27,194 nt of DNA from Lenisia limosa. Its lineage: Eukaryota > Breviatea. A program made the translations under genes and the position numbers. The DNA lies in the NCBI GenBank assembly GCA_001655205.1, contig LPNZ01010688.1:1-27194 (forward strand), written 5' to 3'. The notes under the pieces were generated by a model that was given only the letters and a program-made list of their open reading frames with translations, was not told where the DNA came from and did no database searches. This document shows, piece by piece, positions 10,229 through 19,986 of the stretch (its first letter is position 1; each line of letters starts with the position of its first letter).

Positions 10229-10311
10229 GAATCTCAGAGGGAAGTCGAGCGAGTTATCATCACGGACTAATACAGATGTACTTTGGGAAGTAAGTTTTTC
10301 TTCACTGATTC
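10229..10311 (-). ncRNA. box C/D snoRNA, family C copy 3
   Basis: Family C boxes with the best terminal stem of the three copies (GAATC/GATTC). The guide before D is identical to copies 1 and 2. It lies in intron 10181-10343. Confidence 0.8.
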
Positions 10312-10448
10312 AAAATGACAAATTAGAAGCAGCTTCAGCTAACCGTAAAGACACCATAGCTAGGTCATCAGAATAACCAAAGAATTCTCGTGAAGGGTCT
10401 AAAGAGTCAATTCCGGTAAATCGGGGATAGGAAGGGGAAATGGTGTAT

Positions 10449-10540
10449 AAAAAGCCTCATTTTCAGCCTGTTTTTTCAACATAACAGCAAGAGCGAGTAA
10501 CCCAAGCGTCAGCCGGTAATTCCAATGTGTTCATCGACAA
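10449..10540 (-). ncRNA. box C/D snoRNA, family B copy 4
   Basis: Complete family B copy with an SSU rRNA guide identical to copies 1 and 2. It lies in intron 10399-10570 and is the first snoRNA in transcript order. Confidence 0.75.
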
Positions 10541-11518
10541 GTGCGGCAGAAATCAGGTTTCTCCACTGACCTTTGGGGGACGAGCATGTGTTACTTGCCT
10601 TAGTGTCATGGAGTGAAAAGGAGAACCTAGGAGAGTCAGAGTTGAAAAGGAGAACCGGGAGGATCAGCTGATCTCAACTGATTCAAGCAGCAATCCTTTT
10701 GTGGATTGATACTGATTGATGCCATGATAGTTGAAACCTCATATAATGAAGTGCACACACCCGAAAATTTAGAGGGGGAAACCGTATTCTGGGCTCCATC
10801 TGCTGACATTGCGAGCTCTGAAGCGTGAGAAAAGTAAAAAAGGGAAGTGGTGGGTGACCAAAAAAGAAATGCTTCTTTGAAGCCAATTTCCCCCCCAAGA
10901 GTGATAGATGAGCGCAATTTTATTCAAAAGGATGATTCAGATCAGCAACTGAAAAAGAAACCCACAGAAAAGCTGCATAACTCACCTTAAAGAGCGAGAT
11001 GAAAGAGCTGGACCATCAAAGACTTTTATGAAGATCATCATTTCAAAAGGGGAAAATAGAAAAAAATTATCCTGCAAAAAGGGAAAGTTCGGTTCATTTC
11101 ACATGTCATTACGATATTAGAATTGATGCATTTCTTTTACTTGGGTTAACCCCTTTTCCCTCTCTCCTCTTGCTTGTAATATTACTTACTTAAATGTAGT
11201 ATTTCATATCTAAAATAAAAAATCAGATAAGCGCGTTAGCTACTCTGTTTTTGTGTGATCATGAATCATGATAGACTGTTTGTTGAGGCGTAATATCTCA
11301 CAGTTTAGGCCACCAAAGAACCATAAAAATACTCTTTTGGTATCAAGCAGACAGGTAATTGTTTTCGTACTTGACCGCTCAGAAAGGAAACCCACTGTTG
11401 AACTTCCTTCGTGTGAAGTGGCAGTTTTCTGACACAATCGAAGCAGATTTCCATGTCGCCAATAGCACCCTTGCGATCGCCTATCTCACGTGAGCCTTGT
11501 GAAAGTTTATTTGGATGA

Positions 11519-12014
11519 CTAGAATTCTGAGCACTGGACAAATAAACATAACACTGGTCATATACTCATAAGTAATGGTAATAGAATGCATGTCATCTCA
11601 TGCAGTCCTTTCGTCTTGTCGAATGCTTCGACANNNNNNNNNNNNNNNNNNNNNNNNNNNNNNNNNNNNNNNNNNNNNNNNNNNNNNNNNNNNNNNNNNN
11701 NNNNNNNNNNNNNNNNNNNNNNNNNNNNNNNNNNNNNNNNNNNNNNNNNNNNNNNNNNNNNNNNNNNNNNNNNNNNNNNNNNNNNNNNNNNNNNNNNNNN
11801 NNNNNNNNNNNNNNNNNATCCCTTTTCATTGAATTATAGGATGAGGGCAAGCTCAGACAAGAGGTGCTACTGGATCTGAACTTGATTCAAATGAACATCA
11901 AATGCCAGTTTTGGCCATTCGTATCGTAGGCTTGGCTGTGAACATCAAATAATCCCAAATTAATAATGGAATCGTTTTTTTTTGTTATAAAAATTATTAA
12001 TCTTTCCTCTTTAG
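11519..12014. other. intergenic or hidden-exon stretch
   Basis: A 184-base gap fills 11634-11817. After it, an acceptor-like ATTATAG at 11839 precedes GATGAGGGCAAGC, which could begin an upstream exon of the following plus-strand gene. Nothing firmer is visible. The promoter of the snoRNA host gene should also lie in this interval or just before it. Confidence 0.4.
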
Positions 12015-15000
12015 GATGAGTAATTGTGGAGACTTCATCTCAACCAGTTGTGAGTATGATGGTTTAGACTGGGGACCTTATCTGAAGAAGGCGTCATCAC
12101 CAAGGGAGAAGGTGAGTATTATGTGTTTTTCAATCTTTGTATCAGCTTGTTTGGCAGCTTACTCCTTTTGAAGCAAGTTAATTTGATTTAAAGTATTCTC
12201 TGTCCTCAATATTTCATGTTGATCCTTTAGGTTTATGAATTTTTTAATGAAATTCGGGGTATCAACCGTGAAGACACCAGGAACCTGATGAGGGAGTTCA
12301 AAGTGAGAGGTTATCCACTAATTTCAATTTAGTTAAGCTACTAGATTTGATTTTCTGCTGTTTGCTTCTTACCCCCCTCCCCGCAGACAGTAGCCCGAGT
12401 CATAGTAGCGACCAAAGATGAGCTTGAACTGGTCCAGGGGATTGGGCCAAAAAAAGCCTCCTACCTATACACGTATTTCCGAATGTCGAAGCAGTCGAGC
12501 GATGAGGCATTCATGAAAAGGTCGCGAGAGGAACTCAAGGCTATTCTGGACTATGTTGGAGGAGGCACAGCAAAAGATGAACATGTTTTTTGGAATATAC
12601 CATAGCTAATTAATTTGACAATCTCTATATTGACAATACATGTACATAATATATTGACAATCTTGTCAATCTCATGGTCTCAGGCGCTTGCCCCAGCCAA
12701 TCCTGATTCCCGTATGCCTTTGTCAGAACAGGTTTCAGGCCTACCGCTAACTCATCTTGACTACATCAAATCAAGAATGAAGAAGAGGGAAAAGGTGGGT
12801 TCTATTGACAGTTTTGGTGGTGTTCCATTTGTTAATGTTCTTCTGACAAGTTCAGGACGAGGCTATTGCGATTCTCAAGTCTATCTACCTGAATGTCCCC
12901 CTGAAAGTTGGTAATTAGTAGGATTATTCAGTATTGTTTTTGAGTTTCTTCGATTTCTCACACCATAGGAAGCTTCACCCGTTCAAGCTGGGAAGAGAAT
13001 GAAGAGAGTTGATGACTCGCCATACTATATACCATTCAGCCGAGAAAGTGACACTGACTCGGATGTTGAACAAAAGGTTCGAATCAGAGTCACCTTTTCA
13101 TCCCCTTAGGTTTTATTGTCATCAGTTTTCCTTCACAGTACTGTTCACTCATCTGTAAAATGGTGAATAGTTTTCATTCCGAATTGCAATATTTTTTAAG
13201 ATCATCTAACACGATAGACCCCAACTTGCTTAACATAGCAGGCTCCAAGACCCCAGGCCGACCCTTATGCAACATTTGAGCCTCCTGAAGTGTTCCAAGA
13301 CGAATATGCTCCAATAAACGTTGAGAACTTGTTCTATTTCCCTTTTAAGGCTGAAATGCCACGTGAAGAAACAGCAAGGTTTGGGTATTCCTGAATTGTT
13401 TTGAAGATATTGGTTAGTTCTGACTCTAATTTATATTACTTAGTCGATCTTTGCTTGCTCACTTGTCACCAAAGTAGATTTCGGTTTATTTCAGCTGATG
13501 AGCTTTCTAAAGCCAATAAATCGCTGGTCTCTCAAATGGAAGACCCGGTACTCAAAAACCTCCCGAAAGGTTTGTCTATATCTGTAATTGATAGGAGTGA
13601 TAGGAGTGATTGTGGACATAGGAGTGATGAGTGATAGGGTGGTAGGGTGGTAGTCACTTCTTTGTGATGATACATTTCGTTGCAGTAAATAGAAACATCT
13701 TACCTCCATCACAGGTGCAATTCTTCCTTCAGAGCAAGAGGGCGATGGTGAGTCGACTGTTAACAAGGCGCTATCAAGAAAGAACAGACTTTTGTGAGCC
13801 CTGGTGCTCATATAATATGACTTCTCAGAAGTTGTATTTCGTTCAATATTATTATTGTAATGTTGTAGAAAGGCAATGGAGAGGGACAAAGACCTGGAAG
13901 CGGTTGAGGTGTGCATAAGAATCAGAAGCTTCAATTCCTAGTTTCTGATTGTCTCAATCTTTCATCGATATGCAGTTTTATTCCAGTCATTCCCATCACC
14001 TTACTCCTCCATAGGTTCCTGAGGGCAGTAACTTGAGTTTGCTGGAGGAACATCGAAAAAGCGTATTGAGGGATCGGAACGTCGAGAACTCCCCCGAAGC
14101 CAAGGCTGTTAGGGATAAGGTATGGATGGAGTATCAGAGTGTATTAACAAATTATACTGCATTCCACTCTATTAACACCCCATTTTTGAGTCGCTAACAC
14201 TATAGGCCCGCGCGTTAGGACGCAAACCTGCGGATGATTGGCGCAAAGATGCTGGCATCTTCCCATTTGGCCCCATGGCCCCTTGGCAGGTACAGGAAGC
14301 GAAAATACGGCTGCTGAAAGAACGAAAATGGAAACAGTAATGGGGCATCAAATCAGGTTCATATTCTTGTCACACTTCTTTGACATTGCTTGTGATAAAA
14401 TCTACTCTGTACTCTTTAATGAAAAACGTAGTAAAAGAGGTATTCTTACCCACATTTTTTTAGAAAAAAAGACTCATATGACTGTAGAGAGAATAAACGG
14501 CTTGAAGAGCTCTTTGATCCTGAGACAACCATCTTCCCAAAACACGTCATCACGGACTTCATGATCGATAGGGAAGTGAAGGCTGTGGGAGGGGGCGAAG
14601 CAGACTTTGGTAACAATTTAAAATTTGACAGTATGTGATTTACTAATATTGTAGTCTCATAACGTGAAGACGCGCGACCAGGCGTATCACGACTTACGAG
14701 TGGACATTGACCTCACCGTGGCTGCACAAAGGTGCTGGGTTGTGTTTTCATTATTCTGGAATGCGTGGATTGTATCTATTTGAAAGAGCTGATTATTGTA
14801 CCCAGTTACTGCCCTGAGTTTTGTTTTCTTTTTGTATCATTTCCCCCTTTCACCCCCCCCCNNNNNNNNNNNNNNNNNNNNNNNNNNNNNNNNNNNNNNN
14901 NNNNNNNNNNNNNNNNNNNNNNNNNNNNNNNNNNNNNNNNNNNNNNNNNNNNCAACATCGCATCCGATGCATCAAGGCTGAGAGAGACAATGTAGCGCAG

Positions 15001-16022
15001 CCGGCATTGGAGGGTGAGGCTGCGTTCATCCCCTCGAAGGAGAAATATGTCGAACTTCACCAGGTCCGCACCACTGCCTGTTTTCGAGGTCTTTTGTCCA
15101 GCCTTTGTAATAGACAGCTTCATTTCTACTTTTTTTTGTTCTCATTTCCTGTTTTAATCCAATATTTGCTTTGATGTTGATTCAATTTTCGTTTCTTCCG
15201 ATACTATTATTGAGTTACATCTTACCCCACCCAATGTTGTCAACAGAGTTGTTTGGGCTTTGTTTGTTTCAAAAATTGTCCAATTTTACTCCCTCCCCCA
15301 GGCGGTATGCAGCAAATACGAGGCCATTGTCTCAACCGGGGTGCCAAAGCCACGGAAAGCCCTCAAGAAATGGGTGACCTCCATTGCAGGACCTGAGCGC
15401 AAGGTTCAATGGAACAATCTCCCGCATATTGTCTTGAGAGAAAAAGGTCTGTTATACACAACGATAAATCTGGGTAAATTAGGAGAATTTTAATACGATT
15501 GCACAATACATAAATTTCTCTGATGTTCAAGTTGACTATGGTGGGGGACACATCAAACCAGAAGTTCGGCAAGTCAAAATTGACGAAGTAAAAGTGAGGC
15601 TTGCTGGTTCTACCATCTACTGTATATTTGAGGAAAATTGTTAAACTCTGTTTCTTTCATTGTTAGCGATTCTATTTACCATAATGCCTCTTACTTGATA
15701 GGCGCTGTATGGTCTTGATGACATTACGGATGATTTGTATCGACAGATGAACCACACTGTTGCGAGACCTCAAAACGGTTGGCTTGTGACATGAACAATA
15801 TTTTCTTTCATTTTACTGAGTCAGATATCGTATGATATAACATGTCATATTCATCTTCTGTCCCAATGTCACTCTCTAGATGGCACCACCGAAGAGGACC
15901 ATGTGTTTGACGAGCAATACGACCGAATAAGGGAATCAGAGCGAAGGCGAGGGGAACGCGAGTTGAGACGACTTGAGGAGAGTCTTGACCCCATATCTGG
16001 CCCGAAGAAGACAAGAAGATGA
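12015..16022 (+). CDS. unrecognised protein with ERCC1-like helix-hairpin-helix near the N-terminus
   Basis: About 19 exons: 12015-12111, 12231-12302, 12387-12554, 12684-12794, 12856-12906, 12969-13076, 13242-13378, 13478-13569, 13715-13793, 13869-13908, 14015-14119, 14206-14336, 14464-14575, 14655-14731, 14953-15063, 15302-15446, 15532-15593, 15702-15777 and 15880-16022. Phases agree at most junctions. Exons 2-3 carry the double helix-hairpin-helix pattern of ERCC1/XPF C-termini (INREDTRNLMREFKTV, then ELELVQGIGPKKA with the GIGPKKA hairpin). The remainder is charged, with acidic and Lys/Arg-rich parts, and contains DPYATFEPPEVFQ and GRKPADDWRKDAGIFPFGP. It ends in a basic coiled-coil-like tail (RESERRRGERELRRLEE). 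I do not recognise that part. No nuclease core is visible. The start is uncertain because an acceptor precedes the first ATG (12016), and exon sequence is lost in gap 14862-14952. Exon 3 has an alternative reading that stops at about 12605, which would split the locus into two genes. Confidence 0.6.
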
Positions 16023-16462
16023 CAGAAGGAAGGATTCCAATAATATTTATATTACTACTGTACAACAACAAAACAGTGATACTGTAGCGTCCTGTCTTTT
16101 TGTATGGTATTTTCCTTGTTGAACAGGAGAGATGTTCAGAGTAGATTGTCGGTAATGGAACCTTTATTAGGACTACAGCGGGTGAGATGAAATGATAATA
16201 GAGCCGATATTGAACCCTAAAAGTTGGGATAGTACGTGATAGGGGGTACGGGAGTAGCCTGAGATTTAAACGCACCCGCCTGAACCCCTTTCATCGAATA
16301 TTCACAACCCAAACCTGTAAACCCCCTTATATCAATAATCCCCACCATCATAAGCATCCCCCCCCCCTGTGTGTGTTGTTCATGTCATGTTTATTTCGCT
16401 TTTTCAGTGATTGTGGTTCGTGATTAGTACCTTCGCAAATATTCATCATCGACATCCCCCCC
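16023..16462. other. convergent intergenic region
   Basis: This lies between the stop of the plus-strand helix-hairpin-helix gene and the stop of the minus-strand ESS2 gene. No coding exon or structured RNA is apparent. A C tract occurs near 16360. It presumably contains both 3' untranslated regions. Confidence 0.6.
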
Positions 16463-19400
16463 TCACATTCTTGTCGGTGTGGCAGATGGTCGTCTTGGTG
16501 AGGGGGACACAAACGGTGACGCGAATCGCATAGATGTTGACCGCAAAATACTGTTAGGTGTTGAGCCTAATACTCCTGTGGGGGTTAATGATGGTTAGAC
16601 TCCTCCTTCATAACCGGTCCATTCACCTCCAATGTATAGCAATGATAAATAAAAAATAAGGTTGTATCCAGCCGAAGCCGTCCACACCATTACGCTTATA
16701 TAAGATAATGGATTATAGTATCATATTTATTCACCCAATCATTTGCCTTAAAACTCTGTATACACAGTGTTCTGCTTGCCTCAATACCCAATCATTTCGC
16801 AGAGTCCTGTATACCAGAGGATGCTCTACTTGGGGTGTTCCTCTTGAGAAGGGCGGATGCAGCTGGTGAGAGCCCTATTGCAGGTTAATCCCATCCGGGC
16901 AAGTTTTATCATATCATATCATGAAGTAGGGTGAACTGCCTCTTCCCACCACATCCTTTGAGCACCCCCAACCCCCACCTATTTTACCGTCAGCACTCCT
17001 ATCCCGTGCTTTCATGCGCTGTTTATTGCGCTTTTTAGCGATGTTTTCCTGGGCCAATCGATGGGCTACTACCTCTCGTCTGGAGAGTAAATGGGAATTT
17101 AGTACCCATCCCCCACCCCAAAAAAACAAAAAAAAAACAATTGAGATGCACACGAGTAGGGGCTGTACAAAGCTGCGTGAATGGTTGTGGCAACAAACAA
17201 GCACAATAATATTATATCACATTTCCACCTTTCAATATAATATTATAATCCAAAGCATCAACGGTGAAATCTCGCTTGAATAATGATATTAAATGCTTGT
17301 ACTTTATACTTTTCTAAGATCTGCGCCTTCCAGCCACCCCGCACCCTGTTTGTTGTGGGACCTTAAAAGCGTTCTTCGGTGGCGGGCCTGCATTGACTCG
17401 GATTGGCGTCGCAGCGACCTCACCCCATGTCATACCGGGGGCAAAACTGGCATCCTGGGGAATGGGGTCAATGAAATGGTAGGTTAATGAGACATCAACT
17501 CCGAAAGCGCAGAAGTAGATACCAGTCTTATGCTGCTCAAAGTATGTCCAAACTCAACATTTGTTCCTGAAAATTTAGGGCTTCACTTCGGTAAATAGAT
17601 CCCTCGAAATTTATCGAACCGGTATTTTTCGAACCAGCCCCCTGGAAATCCCAACGCACCTCAAGTTCACTCCGAGACGGGGTGTTGAGAACATCATCCG
17701 GGTTGACCACCAGCTCTCCCTTGATTTCTTGGGGTACAGCTGGGTGAGAGAGGGGGGGGGGGTAAAACGAAAGGAGACTTGATGNNNNNNNNNNNNNNNN
17801 NNNNNNNNNNNNNNNNNNNNNNNNNNNNNNNNNNNNNNNNNNNNNNNNNNNNNNNNNNNNNNNNNNATGGGATGTTGTCGTTAACATCTGATCAACTGAT
17901 TCAATGTCTTGATAAAGAGAGGGAGTAGACCGGAGAAATGGAGTAAGTAGAGTTGGATCTAGACGAAGCTGTCCACACTATTATGAATAAGCAAATATTA
18001 TAACACATAATGTAATGTTGTGTTAAGTAGGAGTAATTTGATTTATAGTTGCAATGAATCTCCTCTCACTCAGCTGTTTGTGGTAAACTTCAAGATCCAC
18101 CCTTGTGTTCTCCCTGTTAATAACTTTAGGAGCACGCTGACTCTAAAGAGAACGTCAGAACTCGACCAGAAGATCTTTTTGAAACAAGACACCCAAGAAC
18201 TGTATCTGTTACACACCCCACTCACAACATCCAGCTTATCTGCCTCGAGAGAGAGCACACCGTCCGGGTTGAACATCAAATTACTCCGTGCAGCGTAATC
18301 CCATCCCAGGTAACTTGCTGCGCAGTCAGTTGTAATCTGAGATCAATTTTATGTTGAAAAGAAAGCAACTAATCTAACTTTCTACTTCACAATCATCTTT
18401 TACTATTAACTCAGGGAAGATAATTCGTTCAGTTGTTATTGTCTTTGAATGTGCTTCCCCCCTCACAGCCCGGCTTGTTCACTTTTGCTGCATTAGTTCC
18501 GGTCAGAGCAAGCATGTTCTTATGGTGCTCCAGATACTTCAGTCTAAAGGGTCATAAATAGATACACAAATATTGATTGAAAATTGAAAGACTATAATAA
18601 GTAACACGAATTTTACCCTCTCCCACTCTCTATCTCTGAAGTGCTTCCGCAGCTCTCCACCTTCGCGGACTTTCTTCTCCGCCAGCATGACGCCTGAGAA
18701 CGCAGCGTTGTCCTCCGATGTGTACTTACGCATGAAGGAGTCGAGCCTCATATCCTTGGTGTCAACTGAACGCAGCGGCCGAAGATCGGTGCCCTGCGAA
18801 GTCAAATATCGTCTTTTCTCAGCGGAAGTTTGAGGGACCACAGTACAGAACATAAGTGAGGTGTTCTTCAGTTCAAAGTGAAACCTGATGAACTGCAACA
18901 ATAATCTTGGCAATACCCCCCACCCACAGCATCCTCTTCATCTGCACCGTCGTCTTCTTTCGGTTCCAATGTTCTATCGTCCACCTCCAGGGACACTATT
19001 GAAGACTTGCTATCCTGCGGATTCTGATAGGGTTAATAAAAAGGGTATCTAATTTTTACTTAATATATAACAAGAAAAAGCTACAGAATGATCAGAGGCT
19101 GATACTGTTCTCATCATTGTTTCATACACGCAATCATTGACTCTCTATCCCCATACATGTCCATTCAACGCCGCAAGATCCGGGAAGTAGTCCCTTTCAA
19201 TGATCTTCTCTACCGCAGCCGTAAAGACATCCTCGTCGAGGACCTTTGAGCACGTCTTTTCTCGTATCTCTATTGCCACTTTCTTCTGGGCTTGTAGGGC
19301 TGCCAAGGCTCCAGCCCCGGGACGCTGGAGGGTTAAACAAGAAAAATAGAAATATTCAACTTGGTTTTGATGTTGGACTGAACTGGCGAAAGAAAAGCCA

Positions 19401-19795
19401 ACTTTGAATCAGTGGTGAAGATTTTCAAAAGATGTATCATAAAATAATATTCTTATAAGAAGCCAGAGAAAGGAGGAGTACCTTGTAGGCCATTATCTCT
19501 TTATGAAGCTCCTTTTCTCGGTCCTCAATTCTGTCAATGTGGACCTCCCGATACCGGGCGGGCTGTGACTAAAAGATCAAATCAGAGAGATCCAGAAAAG
19601 CGCTTCAATGCTCTCAACAGGTTCAAAACAAGCTAATAAAACAGAGCCCATTTGCACTTTGATCGAGGAATTGAGAGGTTATGAATGATAGCCTTGAGTA
19701 ATTTTTCACCTCATCATCCAACGAACCTTTGGTGCTTCAATAATTGCTCCATTTTGATCAGGGGTTGAAGCGACAATCGCAGATTTCTTCTCCAT
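16463..19795 (-). CDS. ESS2: ESS2/DGCR14-family spliceosome-associated nuclear protein
   Basis: Thirteen exons join in frame to 428 residues, close to the family's usual length: 19727-19795, 19482-19568, 19157-19324, 18928-19014, 18617-18793, 18467-18536, 18226-18317, 18070-18142, 17660-17739, 17345-17454, 16979-17079, 16815-16874, 16463-16575. Family hallmarks appear in order: KVLDEDVFTAAVEKIIERDY followed by FPDLAAL, DSFMRKYTSEDNAAF, WDYAARSNLMFNPDG, APKVINRENTR, PGMTWGEVAATPIRV, and REVVAHRLAQENIAKKRNKQ. The Ser/Pro-rich tail contains LSPAASALL and SPFVSPSPRRPS. Known members (human ESS2/DGCR14, S. pombe Bis1, C. elegans ESS-2) associate with the spliceosome C complex and influence splice-site choice in the nucleus. 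The start MEKKSAIV follows the presumed divergent promoter. The boundary between exons 5 and 6 (acceptor after GACTGAAG) was chosen for phase. A gap at 17785-17866 lies in an intron and costs no coding sequence. Confidence 0.92.
16634..16750 (+). repeat. dispersed intronic repeat, copy 2
   Basis: Aligns with copy 1 at 3128-3240 along its whole length. It lies in the last intron (16576-16814) of the minus-strand ESS2 gene, antisense to it. Its core reads GCCGAAGCCGTCCACACCAT. Confidence 0.75.
17948..17990 (+). repeat. dispersed intronic repeat, copy 3 (fragment)
   Basis: A diverged fragment of the core (GACGAAGCTGTCCACACTAT) preceded by GTTGGATCTA. It lies in the ESS2 intron 17740-18069, next to gap 17785-17866, which may hide more of it. 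Confidence 0.55.
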
Positions 19796-19986
19796 TGTGA
19801 CAGTGCTTTCAAGACAACGTGCTATATGTTTTGTGACCACTTTATTTGATATCTACACAGAATAATACATTAAAATCGAGCCAAGAGGGACAAAAAGGGC
19901 AAAAAAGAAAACTAAAAGGCAATCATATAATGGGGACAGGTAACAGTGAGTTATACAGTGTTTTCTAGGCAAGCTAAGCACGCCTG
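19796..19986. promoter_or_regulatory. compact divergent promoter region, ESS2 / D2HGDH
   Basis: Only 191 bp separate the start codon of ESS2 (minus, 19795) from that of D2HGDH (plus, 19987), so both promoters and 5' untranslated regions must share it. A+T-rich patches are present, but I see no motif that I can name with confidence. Confidence 0.6.

Larger units (their letters stand above)
8046..11518 (-). ncRNA. snoRNA host gene with 12 intronic box C/D snoRNAs
   Basis: The minus strand shows a regular exon-intron series with period 199-229 bp. Candidate exons in transcript order are 11371-11518, 10986-11071, 10738-10817, 10571-10626, 10344-10398, 10128-10180, 9931-9981, 9717-9768, 9499-9546, 9297-9342, 9071-9132, 8865-8913, 8652-8702, 8417-8469, 8209-8251 and one ending upstream at 8045. 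Donors are GTGAGT, GTATGT, GTAAGC or GTTAGT. Acceptors follow pyrimidine tracts, with branch-like TACTAAC seen at about 9553. Each of the last 12 complete introns (146-182 nt) holds one repeat with C/D boxes. No frame runs through the exons: 10344-10398 is open in one frame only, and that frame meets a stop in 10128-10180. The exons are therefore best read as spacers of a non-coding host transcript, as in UHG/GAS5-type genes. A short coding ORF in some splice form cannot be excluded. N10 gaps at 9021-9030 and 10090-10099 cut two copies. The 5' end is uncertain. Confidence 0.75.

Noticed and set aside
8296-10540. CRISPR-like repeat/spacer array
   Set aside because: Repeats are 80-95 bp in three families with 110-140-bp unequal unique parts that hold splice sites and exons; the repeats carry snoRNA boxes and the setting is a eukaryotic genome.
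10818-10985. Possible snoRNA in the early host introns (10818-10985 and 10627-10737)
   Set aside because: No minus-strand C box with a properly spaced D box is present; a short hairpin at about 10690-10710 is not enough to call an H/ACA RNA.
8209-11518. Protein-coding gene with micro-exons on the minus strand
   Set aside because: Some neighbouring exons join in phase, but stops or phase clashes break every frame at several junctions.
13070-13090. GGTTCGAATCA as a tRNA B box
   Set aside because: It is an exon-intron junction (AAAAG then GTTCGA) with no matching A box or stems.
16463-16611. Plus-strand frame containing GVADGRLGEGDTNGDANRID
   Set aside because: It is the complement of the last ESS2 exon, which joins in phase and matches the Ser/Pro-rich family tail.
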